Shown here piece after piece: positions 36,101-45,123 of a stretch of DNA of 64,000 bases. Source of the DNA: Ignavibacteria bacterium (lineage in GTDB: Bacteria > Bacteroidota > Ignavibacteria > Kapaibacteriales > UBA961); the NCBI GenBank assembly GCA_016720145.1, contig JADJXV010000003.1, positions 434,001 to 498,000 on the forward strand. Reading direction: 5' to 3'. How positions within the stretch are numbered: the stretch's first letter is position 1; every line of letters begins with the position of its first letter. The translations under genes were made by a program, and so were the position numbers. The notes beneath the pieces are model-generated. The model worked only from the letters and a program-made list of their open reading frames with translations. It was not told the DNA's origin and did no database searches.

Positions 36101-38587
36101 GAAACCGACAAGAAATCGGCGATGCTGACTCTGCCAATCAAAGAAGCTTTCCTGCCGAATGTGTATATTTCCGCTACGCTTTTCAAGCCGGTCGATGATG
36201 GTTCGATGCCGCTGACAGTGGCGACAGGATACCAGCCGATCATTGTTCAAAAACCATCAACTCGCATACCGGTAACAATTTCCGTGGCTGAGAAGTCACG
36301 CTCGAATACGAAGCAGACGATTACCGTGCGCACGGGCGAACCGAATGTGCATCTGACAATTGCCGTTGTTGATGAAGGAATTCTGCAGCTCAAGAATTAC
36401 AAAACACCCGACCCGCACGGCTATTTCTATGCAAAACGCGCCCTTGAAGTGTCGTCACATAATATTTATCCCTTCCTCTTCCCCGAGCTTTCACGCAAGA
36501 AATCGAGCGTCGCCGGTGACGGCTATGACTTAGCCAAACGAGTCAATCCCTTTACGAGCAAGCGGGTTAATTTAATTGCCCTTTGGAGTGGAATTATCAA
36601 AACGAGCGGCACACAAGCCACTTATACCATTGATATCCCTCAGTTTTCCGGTGACTTACGCGTGATGGCTGTCTGCTACAAGAATAAATCGTTTGGTTCG
36701 GCAGAGAAACATATCAAAGTCGCAGACCCAATTGTAGTATCATCGGCACTGCCACGATTCGCGAGCCCGGGCGACACACTTACCATTCCTGTAACTCTCA
36801 CCAATACAACAACTAAAACAGCTACTGCCAATGCGAAAATCTCGATCAATGGAGCGATGTATGTGTGGGGCAATAATCAACAATCGGTGACTATTCCGGC
36901 GAATTCCGAGGCGAATGTCACCTTCCGCGCGGTTGCCAAAGCCGAGGTCGGACTTGCAAAAGCAGAGATAAATGTGCAGGCACTTGGCGAAACATTCACT
37001 GAAAAGACCGAACTCAGCATCCGCCCTACGGCAGGATTACTCAAGACTGCCGGTTTTGGAACGGTGAATAGTGGACAATCTCAAACAGTAAACATCAATG
37101 CAGGATATGTTCCGGCGACGATGTCTGCGAGGTTGATTGTATCACGTTCACCCTTTGTGCAATTCACCGGAAATTTATCCCAACTTGTTGATTATCCGTA
37201 TGGTTGTGCCGAGCAAACGGTTTCGATTGCCTTCCCGCAGCTTTATTACTTTGATCTTGCGAAGGCGATTCAGGATCGAAACATGGTGAATTCGAATCCT
37301 GCCTATAATGTACAGCAGGCGATTGCCAAGCTTGGTTCTATGCAGCTGTATAATGGAGGACTTAGCTATTGGTCAGGCGGTGAACGTGAGTCGTGGTGGG
37401 CCACTGCTTACGCGGCGCATTTCATGATTGAAGCGAAAAAAGCCGGGTATGATGTGCCGCAGGTGCCGCTCGAACGTATGCTCGCGTATCTTGGGCAGAT
37501 GGTCAAGAACCGCAAAACGGAACAGTACTATTATTCAACGAGTATGGATGCGGCTCTTGTTTCGAAAAATATAGCACCGAAAGAAATCGCATATTCGCTT
37601 TATATCCTTGCACTTAGCGGCAAAGAAGATCTCTCGACGATGAATTATTACAAGTCCAATCTTGGGTTGCTTGCCCTCGACTCCCGCTACCTCCTCGCGT
37701 GCGCGTATCTATTAACCGGTGACGCATCGAGCTATAAAGGTATTCTTCCAAAGGCGTTTAAGGAGGAATATTCTGCGTTGCAATTAGATGGAAGTTTCTG
37801 TTCGTATATCCGCGATGAAGGAATTATCCTCAATTCTCTCCTCGAAGTCGATCCCGAAAACACACAAATTCCGATTATGGCGAAGCACTTATCCGAACAA
37901 ATGAGAACACGCCGTTATCTCTCAACGCAGGAAAATGTCTTTGCTCTCCTCGCCTTTGGTAAAATCGCCCGCCGCACTGCCTCTATGAATGCAACGGCGA
38001 CTATCTCGATTAATGGCAAAGCGATAGGTTCGGCAGGCGAAAAAGCCTTCACGACGACAAAGGATATTGCCGGCAAACAGGTGACGGTGCAGGCAAATGG
38101 TGGCATGATGTATTATTTCTGGCAATTAGAAGGAATCAGCTCAGACGGGAAATATGTACAGGAAGATAAATATCTCAAAGTACGCAAGACATTTATGAAT
38201 CGTAACGGGCAGGCGCTCTCCGGCAATTCATTCAAACAAAATGAGTTAATTGTCGTGAAGATTACCCTTTCTGCTATGAATAATGCCACGCTTGCGAATG
38301 TCGTAGTTACCGATATGCTCCCTGCCGGCTTTGAAATCGAGAATCCACGCATAGGTATCGTGCCCGAGCTTTCGTGGGCAAAGGACAACACGCAGCCCGA
38401 TCATCTCGACATTCGTGATGACCGTATCAACTTATTTACTACAGCCTTAGGCAAAGAGCGTTCGTACTATTATCTCGTGCGGGCTGTCTCGAAAGGCATC
38501 TATAAAATGGGTCCTGTCAGTGCCGATGCTATGTATAATGGGGAATTTCATTCTTACCATGGAGCTGGTACTGTCAGAATAGAATAA
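33185..38587 (+). CDS. Lipoprotein alpha-2-macroglobulin (bacterial, thioester-type)
   Basis: 1800 residues. Broad protease trap of the envelope. Lipoprotein signal with lipobox LVGC (Cys18), so lipid-anchored in the periplasm or outer membrane. The order of parts follows bacterial A2M: N-terminal MG domains, MG with VYRPGENL-type signature (NIYRPGENLILSAIVRN, about residue 580), bait-like middle, then the A2M/thioester segment. The thioester motif is PYGCAEQT with Cys1341, fitting CxEQ; the downstream alpha-6/alpha-6 toroid has QLYNGGLSYWSGG. Unlike the Enterobacterial locus there is no adjacent penicillin-binding protein 1C gene; two small lipoprotein genes follow. Confidence 0.92.
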   Translation: MNFRILFCAVVFLALVGCSGDKVGVLSQNFTDEIQREQNISFTFDHALLPDSLITSDWDTMGYIKFTPHVHGKFKWVSPTELVFSPGKGFLPSTDYKADLQSSLLLHADKKLQLTNEKSIAFHTPYLKLVDAAPFWVKSSKHPGQVALQLRLNFTENINSQELANLLHIKLEGGGKDAPFELPAGSVGSSIVVVVDNIPPGIGRLPVKVLVNKGLRCVESEYVTKDPFELTFDAPSRDKIQIIQVTTGFEEERQAIHIFTTQSIENQDVQSLVAITPAVKFTTETIEYGMLLKGDFQIGTTYEVTVSGKLKGIVGGEMEQNYKQYIQFGELKPAINFTSTKATYLTSKGDKNVGLKIANIPKVRVKITKIYENNIMNFLRDGGGGGYYENDDYPYEDYNNYGWLDTEHYGDLVVDKLIDTKSLPKQNGQSLLNLSFEDKTMFKGIYLVKVSSEDEEYLNAAKVVAISDIGLIAKATEDEIVVFANSILTATPLSGVSVQLVSTNNQFVYKATTGTDGVARFPNIKQKAPGFHIELLTAQMDKDYTYLHLNRSKVETSRFDVGGLRENATGYQAFIYGDRNIYRPGENLILSAIVRNQSWEPVTNIPVKLKLVMPNGKDYKNAKYTLNEQGAFETSIPLPTSIVTGTYTAELYSANDILLTSSYISVEEFMPDRISVSVNSDKNEVKSGENIQISATAMNLFGPPAAGRNYQMDFSVAREQFLAKNFKNYIFTIKTKNDIQFQKELREGKTDSEGKCTQTFAVPAEYENTGILQGKVYTTVFDETGRPVNRLKAFDILTQSSFFGIKNGDTYVGLRSALTFPLVAVDKNGNAQSGIQARVQIVKFTWQNVIEKDNNYYRNVSQKQEQILSERVMTLSGTSTNFSFTPMISGEYEIRVMKPGTNSYVAQGFYAYGWGYTQSSSFEVNKEGQIDIETDKESYDIGDKATILFKTPFAGKLLVTVERNKVLEHYYLETDKKSAMLTLPIKEAFLPNVYISATLFKPVDDGSMPLTVATGYQPIIVQKPSTRIPVTISVAEKSRSNTKQTITVRTGEPNVHLTIAVVDEGILQLKNYKTPDPHGYFYAKRALEVSSHNIYPFLFPELSRKKSSVAGDGYDLAKRVNPFTSKRVNLIALWSGIIKTSGTQATYTIDIPQFSGDLRVMAVCYKNKSFGSAEKHIKVADPIVVSSALPRFASPGDTLTIPVTLTNTTTKTATANAKISINGAMYVWGNNQQSVTIPANSEANVTFRAVAKAEVGLAKAEINVQALGETFTEKTELSIRPTAGLLKTAGFGTVNSGQSQTVNINAGYVPATMSARLIVSRSPFVQFTGNLSQLVDYPYGCAEQTVSIAFPQLYYFDLAKAIQDRNMVNSNPAYNVQQAIAKLGSMQLYNGGLSYWSGGERESWWATAYAAHFMIEAKKAGYDVPQVPLERMLAYLGQMVKNRKTEQYYYSTSMDAALVSKNIAPKEIAYSLYILALSGKEDLSTMNYYKSNLGLLALDSRYLLACAYLLTGDASSYKGILPKAFKEEYSALQLDGSFCSYIRDEGIILNSLLEVDPENTQIPIMAKHLSEQMRTRRYLSTQENVFALLAFGKIARRTASMNATATISINGKAIGSAGEKAFTTTKDIAGKQVTVQANGGMMYYFWQLEGISSDGKYVQEDKYLKVRKTFMNRNGQALSGNSFKQNELIVVKITLSAMNNATLANVVVTDMLPAGFEIENPRIGIVPELSWAKDNTQPDHLDIRDDRINLFTTALGKERSYYYLVRAVSKGIYKMGPVSADAMYNGEFHSYHGAGTVRIE

Positions 38588-38625
38588 ACTTAAGAAATAT
38601 GTTGTACAATTTTTATACATTTAGT

Positions 38626-39417
38626 ATGGTAAATATTATAAAACTATGGATATTATCCATTCTCAGCACTTTGATTTGCGTTTCGTGCCAACCGCAGAAA
38701 TCTGAACCGTCGAATTACGCACAAGAATCTGCAATTTCATCTACTACCGGTGTACCAACTGATTCGCTTGCCTTTTATTTACCGACGCAGATACGCAAGG
38801 ATACTCAGCTCGTAAAATTAGAAATTGACCAGTCATCTCTAGAACAGTTTTCGATGGGATTATACTACTCCAAAGAACCGATTCTCTATAATTATTATCT
38901 AGGGCATGATATATACAGATTCAGTTTTTTACGGGGCTTTAAGGCACCTATCTACTTTATTCTTCATAAAGATGGTGATAATATTACGCTAACGACAAAA
39001 GCGCTTGACCGCAGACCGAATCTTGGTCCTCCCTCTCAAAAGTTTGTCGGTGATTGGAAGACCGGTAGTTGGGTATCGGTACTCAACGATGAATTTGGAG
39101 ATACGATTGTTAAAAATGCAAGAGGATCTTATACGAGAAAAGCATATATAACTTATAACAAAACTATAGAATTAACGCAAAAAGACTGGGATGATTTTGA
39201 AGCTTTGCTCAAAGAATGTAATTACTGGAATATGACACCTTTTGACACCGAGGAACAATTAGGCAATGATCGGTGGTTGATGGAAGCGCATTTGAAGAAT
39301 AAATATTGGTTCGTCCACATGTATAGTCCGATGGGAGCTTTCAAAAACGCAGGTGACTTTCTTATTCGAAAGAGTGGTATTACGAGCGAACCGATGTACA
39401 CGCAAGAGAAGAAATAG
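38626..39417 (+). CDS. Lipoprotein of unknown function (paralog A)
   Basis: 263 residues from ATG 38626; an earlier ATG (38599) would lengthen the signal peptide with polar residues and is less likely. Signal MVNIIKLWILSILSTLICVSC, lipid-modified cysteine about residue 21. The mature part begins with a Ser/Thr/Pro-rich linker, then a domain shared with the next gene (GVPTDSLAFYLPTQIRKDTQ; ILYNYYLGHDIYRFSFLRGF; IELTQKDWDDFEALLKECNYW; WLMEAHLKNKYWF). I do not recognise the fold. It begins 38 bases after the alpha-2-macroglobulin gene, so it may be cotranscribed with it. Confidence 0.75.
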   Translation: MVNIIKLWILSILSTLICVSCQPQKSEPSNYAQESAISSTTGVPTDSLAFYLPTQIRKDTQLVKLEIDQSSLEQFSMGLYYSKEPILYNYYLGHDIYRFSFLRGFKAPIYFILHKDGDNITLTTKALDRRPNLGPPSQKFVGDWKTGSWVSVLNDEFGDTIVKNARGSYTRKAYITYNKTIELTQKDWDDFEALLKECNYWNMTPFDTEEQLGNDRWLMEAHLKNKYWFVHMYSPMGAFKNAGDFLIRKSGITSEPMYTQEKK

Positions 39418-39776
39418 CAGGTTTGTACTATTTTTCATGGCTTGCTCCCATCACGAAAAGGAAACATTTGGTTGCTGAAGTTTTTTTTTGTAAATGGTAT
39501 AATTCAATTCCTGTTGACATTAACTTATTAGAATAAACGGTCAAAATGTTAAGTCTGAAAAACCTTAGTAGCAAGCGATACCAGTTAGAGCATCAACCTT
39601 ATTAACTAGTAAAGAATTACAATACTTGATGCAAAGGTAATAAGGTTGTATTTATCTGACTTTGTGCTACTAAGGTTTCAATGTGCTACTGAGGTTTATC
39701 ATTGTGCTACTAAGGTTTATCATTGTGCTTCGAATCGTGAGCTGCCTGCGGAGAATAGCTACTTTTACCAAACTCT
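39418..39776. other. Intergenic region between the paralogous lipoproteins, 359 bases
   Basis: No gene. The right half holds nested inverted and direct repeats described separately (39560-39729). The left part is AT-rich with a long T-run near 39482-39489 and no readable signal. Confidence 0.6.
39560..39729. repeat. Nested inverted repeats plus tandem 21-base direct repeats
   Basis: Outer pair: AAACCTTAGTAGCA (39560-39573) is the reverse complement of TGCTACTAAGGTTT, which occurs at 39665-39678 and again at 39705-39718. Inner pair: CAACCTTATTA (39594-39604) and TAATAAGGTTG (39638-39647/8). An overlapping pair GCATCAA (39590-39596) and TTGATGC (39626-39632) competes with it. Direct units: TGTGCTACTAAGGTTTCAA (39663-39681), TGTGCTACTGAGGTTTATCA (39682-), TGTGCTACTAAGGTTTATCA (39703-), and a partial TGTGCT at 39724. 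Could be a MITE-like remnant, a recombination or protein-binding array; no transposase is present. Confidence 0.65.
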
Positions 39777-40565
39777 ATGAAAAATTTGATACTTACAATT
39801 GCCATAATCCTCCTGCTTTCTTCCTGCCATCACGAGCAGGCAGAAGTACCGGATAATTATCCGAAAGACTCCACAATTTCAGATATTTCCGGCGTGCCGA
39901 AAGACTCGCTGACGTTCTATTTTCCGACGTCAATTCGTAAAGATAGTCAAGTTATTCATATTGATATTGATACAAACGAACTCAACTATTACTCAAGCGG
40001 TTTGTACTGTGCCAAGGAGAAAATTCTGTACAATTACTACCAACGGCATGATATATATAGGTTTACTCTGCTTCGTTCTTTTTACCTTCCTGTATACTTT
40101 ACGCTGCAAAAAGACGAAGATAGTGTTTGGATGGTCGTGAAAGTGCTTGATAGGCAGCCACAGACGAGAACAATGGCAATTGATACAGGCAGCGCCTCGC
40201 GACCAACTAACCATAAATCAAAGGGTAACAGTCTTTTTGAAAGAAATACCACTATCTTTATTAATCCGGATAGACATGCCAATATCAATTATCATCAAAC
40301 AATAAAGCTCACACTACAAGACTGGTATGATTTTGAAAAACTACTTGAGAAATGTAATTTTTGGAATACCACACCTCAAAATCCAGAAAGAGAATTTTTC
40401 CAACTTCATGCTCCTGTATGGATTATTGAAGCTCATTTGAAACATAAGTATTGGTTTTTAATAAAGTTAGACCCTGAAGGTACTATGTTCGCAAAAGCCG
40501 GTTTATTTTTACTTGAGAAAAGTGGTATAAAAAGCAAGTCAATTTACACACAATATCTTGACTGA
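39777..40565 (+). CDS. Lipoprotein of unknown function (paralog B)
   Basis: 262 residues, lipobox LSSC with Cys17. Clearly a duplicate of the gene at 38626: matching blocks GVPKDSLTFYFPTSIRKDSQ, ILYNYYQRHDIYRFTLLRSF, KVLDRQPQTR and LTLQDWYDFEKLLEKCNFWN with the closing AHLKHKYWF. It differs by a longer central segment. The two genes are separated by a repeat-rich element, so a tandem duplication followed by insertion is plausible. Confidence 0.75.
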   Translation: MKNLILTIAIILLLSSCHHEQAEVPDNYPKDSTISDISGVPKDSLTFYFPTSIRKDSQVIHIDIDTNELNYYSSGLYCAKEKILYNYYQRHDIYRFTLLRSFYLPVYFTLQKDEDSVWMVVKVLDRQPQTRTMAIDTGSASRPTNHKSKGNSLFERNTTIFINPDRHANINYHQTIKLTLQDWYDFEKLLEKCNFWNTTPQNPEREFFQLHAPVWIIEAHLKHKYWFLIKLDPEGTMFAKAGLFLLEKSGIKSKSIYTQYLD

Positions 40566-40625
40566 TCGCCGTAACTACTTGTTAAATAAAATACAACATG
40601 TGTATCCAATTACAAACCCCATCCT

Positions 40626-41141
40626 ATGAACGACTCACCTAATCTCATTTTCACTCAACGTTCGAGTCCGAATATTCAGACAATACACGGGATTATAGTT
40701 TGTATTCCTTTCTTTTATCTCATTGTGTGTGTAGTAGTTAGTGAACCACTTTCTATTCCAGGTAATCTCGTGCTTTTTATGTTAATGCTCAGCGTTACCT
40801 CTTTGCCGGCAATGTTCAGGCGACATGTGATGAGAGTTGAATTCGACGATAAACACAATCAGCTCATCATCACCTATCCTAAGTACTTCTTTTTTCGACA
40901 TGATGTGCGCATTGAGTATGAAGCAACAGGTTTTATCGCTTTCAATGATCTCGGTGTTCTCAAAGACACACCGACATCATTATCGCATCTAAAATTCTAC
41001 AACAAACGCACCTACATCGCACAGATCACAACCAAACTTACCTCCTGGAAACGGGACTGGCAATCCGAAGATCTTGAGAAAATGCACGCCAAGCTCAAAA
41101 CATTTGCCAAGGAATATAAGGATAGCCCCGGGCTGATATAA
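40626..41141 (+). CDS. Two-helix membrane protein of unknown function
   Basis: 171 residues. Two membrane segments (about 22-42 and 48-66: GIIVCIPFFYLIVCVVV; NLVLFMLMLSVTSLPAMF) are followed by a soluble, possibly PH-like beta domain (RVEFDDKHNQLIITYPKYFF). The C-terminal helix is rich in Lys and Glu. No known motif. 60 bases after the second lipoprotein, so probably in the same unit. Confidence 0.7.
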   Translation: MNDSPNLIFTQRSSPNIQTIHGIIVCIPFFYLIVCVVVSEPLSIPGNLVLFMLMLSVTSLPAMFRRHVMRVEFDDKHNQLIITYPKYFFFRHDVRIEYEATGFIAFNDLGVLKDTPTSLSHLKFYNKRTYIAQITTKLTSWKRDWQSEDLEKMHAKLKTFAKEYKDSPGLI

Positions 41142-41228
41142 CAGGATTTTCACCTGTAACGATTTTCCTGAAATTGATTTTTGCAGCTTGCTATCCACAA
41201 AGCTTTCTCATTATTCAGGATAATCCTT

Positions 41229-43775
41229 ATGCTCTTTTTACTTTCTGTATTCTGTTGCTTATTTATAGTTAAATCAGCTACTTACGCTCAAATTTCCTTC
41301 ACTCCTCTTCCCGCGCAGCCGCAGGATCATGTGCTGTCGATTACCATCAATCCTATCACCGCCACTATGTATTGCTGCACCTCCACGCGTGTGTCGCAAT
41401 CATCGGATAATGGCGTTACATGGAGCAAAACCGCGAATACGGGCGCACTTGGAATCAATATTCTCTACTGCACACCAAAGGGACAGCTCTATGCGGGTGT
41501 CGATGCGACGACCGGTTCAACTCCTGTAGGATTAGTGAGTTACAACGCTTCGACGAGCGATTGGTCACCCGTTTCAGGTTCACCTCTAAGTATCACGTCA
41601 ATCATTGAGGATAATGCAGGAAATCTCATCGTGGGAACGGGTTCAACCGGGAATTTCAATCCCAATCCCATTACGTACGGCAAGGGATTTTTTCTGTATA
41701 ATGGCTCAACTTGGACCGAGATAAACTCCGGTGTACCAATGCTTTCCGGTTACAATGTATTCCCAGCAGTCAAAGCTCTGAGTCATGATAAAGCAGGCAC
41801 AATCTTCGCCGCAACCTATGGCGCTGGAGTATTGCAATACAAAAATGGTCTTTGGACTGCTCTTGGAAATGGCTTACCCAATCTCAATATCAGCTCATTA
41901 CTTGTTAAAAACGATGGCACCGTCGTCGCAGGAATGGACAATGGTGTATCGTTTTTAAAATCAACGACCTGGGTCAATGAAAGTGACGGCCTGCCCAATA
42001 AACCTGTGCGCGCACTTGTGGTCGATTCGACAGGAAAGATTTTCGCCGGTCTCGGCTTTTATCAATGGATGGATGGTAGCTTAAAAGGTGAAGTCTATGC
42101 CACTTCCGACAATGGAATCTCTTGGATCAATTTCAATCAAGGACTCGTAACTTCTGATATACTATGTATGTATGTCGGTTCGACCCACACTGTATTTGCC
42201 GGAGCTGCCGGTATTTGGAAGTCCCCCATATCAACTGCAACGTGGTCCAATATTCAGTCAGCATTAGTAGGTGTGAATCAAACATCTCGCATTGTCCGCA
42301 ATTCCAAAGGAGTTTTATTCACTATCTGCGACAATCAACCTAAATACTACGGCTACGGCGGCGTATTCCGTTCGACCGATGGCGGTGCTTCGTGGACGCA
42401 GATTCTCAATGGAATCAATAGGCATCGAGGGAATTTTGTGTTTTGTGATAGTAAGGATAATCTTTGGGCGGGATGTACGACGCTCAACGGAACAGCTTCG
42501 AACGGTTCACATACCGGTGGAACTCTCTACAAATCAACCGATAATGGTGAATCTTGGCATCAGAATACGAGTATTCTTTCGCCTACTCTCCGTTTCTCCG
42601 GTATGCAGGAAAGTCCGTCGGGGAAATTATATATCATCAACGGTTGGGGTGGTCCGTCGAACATTTCCTCGTCAACTGACTTTGAGGCTTGGGATAACTC
42701 GCTTAATGGAGGCGCTGATAATGGAGGCATGGCATTCGGACTTGCCATCAATTCAAAAAATGATGTGTTCGTCGGTACTGAAACCAATGGTGTTATGCGA
42801 TCACTTAATGATGGCAACGACCCATTTATCTCCGTCACTCCCAAAGGTGGAAACAATTCCGTGTTTATTGACCGACAGACTGATTTTATGTTTGGTGGAA
42901 TTCCCGGTGATGCATCCGGGATTTATCTGCGTGGTTCACAGCCATCAGATAATGGTAGCAACTCCTTTGTATTCAAAAACTTTCCGCCATACACCGGTCC
43001 TACTGCAATGGCTTATGATAATCGAGGGAATGCGTATTTGTCGGCTAATTCGGGGAGCTTTGCAAATTCGGGTTTTTACATTCTCCCCTCTCCTTGGGAT
43101 TCGAATTCTCAATTCACCAAAATCATGGCGAATGCAAATGTATCGTATTACTTCACTTCATTGCTCGTAGACCCATGCGGCTATCTCTATGGCGCGCAAG
43201 CCGGTGCAGGGATTTATGTCAGTACTGCGCCTGTCAATTTACCCGAACCTCCTATAATTCAATCACCTATGGATGGCGCTATAATTCCACTTCCGGTTAC
43301 ATTACAATGGTCACTTCCGTGTACTCTTGACAGCATTGAAGTACAGATTTCAACTGATATATTATTTTCAACAATTGAATTTGATACTGTAGTCTTGAAA
43401 GATAATATTACCCCAACTACTCTGAAAGCTAATTCTAAGTATTATTGGAGGTTGCGAAGTAGTAATTCACTTGGTCAAAGTAAATGGTCGCCACCTTATA
43501 CCTTTAAAACGGGAACAGTAGGCGTACTCGAGTACGATGAATCAGAATCTTCAATTAATTGTAGGTATCTACCTAACTCTCATACTATTACAGTAAATGT
43601 TCCATCACATTTATCCGGAACTTCCTATTCAATTTTCAATATCCTTGGACAATTGATCAGAACAAATACATTGCAATTCGGAAATACTATAATTTCAACA
43701 GAATCTCTTCAAAATGGACTATTTTTCTTGAAAATGTATGGAAATCAAACTTTCTGTTTTATGGTCGGGAACTAA
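41229..43775 (+). CDS. T9SS protein with BNR/propeller repeats and Fn3 domain
   Basis: 848 residues from ATG 41229, preceded by AGGA and followed by a signal peptide (MLFLLSVFCCLFIV ... YAQ); the frame opens earlier at a TTG (41181). The body has repeated sialidase/BNR-type units (SSDNGVTWSKT; STDGGASWTQI; STDNGESWHQN) and two-component-propeller-like blades (IFAATYGAGVLQYKNGLWTA). An Fn3 domain follows (IQSPMDGAIIPLPVTLQW ... YYWRLRSSNSLGQSKW), then a short T9SS-type C-terminus (SIFNILGQLIR ... NGLFFLKMYG). The propeller probably mediates binding; no hydrolase residues are evident. Confidence 0.82.
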   Translation: MLFLLSVFCCLFIVKSATYAQISFTPLPAQPQDHVLSITINPITATMYCCTSTRVSQSSDNGVTWSKTANTGALGINILYCTPKGQLYAGVDATTGSTPVGLVSYNASTSDWSPVSGSPLSITSIIEDNAGNLIVGTGSTGNFNPNPITYGKGFFLYNGSTWTEINSGVPMLSGYNVFPAVKALSHDKAGTIFAATYGAGVLQYKNGLWTALGNGLPNLNISSLLVKNDGTVVAGMDNGVSFLKSTTWVNESDGLPNKPVRALVVDSTGKIFAGLGFYQWMDGSLKGEVYATSDNGISWINFNQGLVTSDILCMYVGSTHTVFAGAAGIWKSPISTATWSNIQSALVGVNQTSRIVRNSKGVLFTICDNQPKYYGYGGVFRSTDGGASWTQILNGINRHRGNFVFCDSKDNLWAGCTTLNGTASNGSHTGGTLYKSTDNGESWHQNTSILSPTLRFSGMQESPSGKLYIINGWGGPSNISSSTDFEAWDNSLNGGADNGGMAFGLAINSKNDVFVGTETNGVMRSLNDGNDPFISVTPKGGNNSVFIDRQTDFMFGGIPGDASGIYLRGSQPSDNGSNSFVFKNFPPYTGPTAMAYDNRGNAYLSANSGSFANSGFYILPSPWDSNSQFTKIMANANVSYYFTSLLVDPCGYLYGAQAGAGIYVSTAPVNLPEPPIIQSPMDGAIIPLPVTLQWSLPCTLDSIEVQISTDILFSTIEFDTVVLKDNITPTTLKANSKYYWRLRSSNSLGQSKWSPPYTFKTGTVGVLEYDESESSINCRYLPNSHTITVNVPSHLSGTSYSIFNILGQLIRTNTLQFGNTIISTESLQNGLFFLKMYGNQTFCFMVGN

Positions 43776-43807
43776 CAGATTTCTCAATTACATTTCGAGG
43801 AAAATTT

Positions 43808-45091
43808 ATGAAATATCATATAGTTACCGTTATTCTGTTTTTACTATTTTCTGTTCATAGTCTAAAGGCACAAAAAAATTGGGTGCGATGTTCTGATGGC
43901 TTACCTGCTGATACAGTATTATCACTTGTTACCATCGGGAAGGTCCTTTTTGTAGGCACAGAGAACTCAGGTGTATATAAATCAACAGATTATGGAAACA
44001 GTTGGCTGCCAATGCCTGCTGACAATGCTTTCAAAAGTTCTTCTACGTGGACGATGACTGCGATTGATACTTTTTTGTTTGCTGCGTTGCGAGGTAGTGG
44101 AGTATTACGCACATCGATCAATGGAACACAATGGGAAACAACCAATTACGGCATTGGTAGAGGTTCGAAAATAATTCAGGATATCATATCGGTGGGTACT
44201 ACATTATATGCTGCAACTTTTGGAGGTGGCGTACTAGTGTCAACAGATTCAGCGAAGTCATGGTCAGTACTCTATGATCATCGTGGAATGGATGACCGTA
44301 AAATCTTTTCACTCGCGAGTAATTCAAAGTACTTATTCGCAGGGACAGCAGGAGTTAACACGACGATGCCTGATACAGGTGTTGTATTTGTCACTGAATT
44401 CGGAAGTGATTCATGGCAGACTATTAATAATGGACTTGTACGAAATGGTGCACATTTAGAAGGTGTTTCTGCGATGTGTGCTAATGATTCGGTGGTATTT
44501 GCAGGAACTGATGATGTTGGGATTTTCCGTTCGACCAATAATGGACAATCATGGACTCAAGTTCCAAATACTAATCTGTATGGTGATATTCATTCTATTC
44601 TGATAGCCGGGAATCAAGTTTATTATGGTACTTTATTTGGTGGGATTTATAGTTCGAATGACGGTGGAATAACCTTTACTGCCAATAACATAGGACTAAA
44701 CTATCAAAGCACGTCTATACCTTATTTGGTCAAAGATTTTGTGGTTTTGGGTGATACAATCTATGCAGCGACGACACATGGAGTTTACAAACAATTGATA
44801 CATTCGAATGTAGTTAGTGCAGGTACTACGTCAGAACCAAACATTCCCAATATACAGGTAACTCAAGATAATTCAATATATAATATTAGTATGTATTTTG
44901 AAAATTACGAGCAATTTCAAATAACTGTCTTCAACTCATTTGGTCAGAAAACGGATATTTCCTACCCATTTTTGAGTCAACCCGGTATTAATTTCACACA
45001 ATTAACTATGGGTAGTTTTAGTAGTGGTGTGTATTTTTTACAAATGAAAAGTATGAATAATATATACACTAAAAAAATTATTATCTATTAA
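43808..45091 (+). CDS. T9SS protein with BNR/propeller repeats
   Basis: 427 residues. GAGGA lies about 8 bases before the ATG; signal peptide ends LKAQ. One beta-propeller of BNR-type blades (KSTDYGNSWLPM; RTSINGTQWETT; RSTNNGQSWTQV; SSNDGGITFTAN), with GLPADTVLSLVTIGKVLFVGT, then a T9SS type A sorting domain (ITVFNSFGQKTD ... SSGVYFLQMKS ... KKIIIY). Related in design to the preceding gene but half its length and without Fn3. Thirty-two bases from its transcript-convergent neighbour. Confidence 0.82.
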   Translation: MKYHIVTVILFLLFSVHSLKAQKNWVRCSDGLPADTVLSLVTIGKVLFVGTENSGVYKSTDYGNSWLPMPADNAFKSSSTWTMTAIDTFLFAALRGSGVLRTSINGTQWETTNYGIGRGSKIIQDIISVGTTLYAATFGGGVLVSTDSAKSWSVLYDHRGMDDRKIFSLASNSKYLFAGTAGVNTTMPDTGVVFVTEFGSDSWQTINNGLVRNGAHLEGVSAMCANDSVVFAGTDDVGIFRSTNNGQSWTQVPNTNLYGDIHSILIAGNQVYYGTLFGGIYSSNDGGITFTANNIGLNYQSTSIPYLVKDFVVLGDTIYAATTHGVYKQLIHSNVVSAGTTSEPNIPNIQVTQDNSIYNISMYFENYEQFQITVFNSFGQKTDISYPFLSQPGINFTQLTMGSFSSGVYFLQMKSMNNIYTKKIIIY

Positions 45092-45123
45092 ATATTATTA
45101 CAACTTACATGGGGCTTGATTAA

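Noticed and set aside
42292..43170. Long 292-codon frame inside the first BNR protein gene
   Set aside because: Reads a different frame of a well-supported T9SS gene; composition is Arg/Met-rich noise with no domain.
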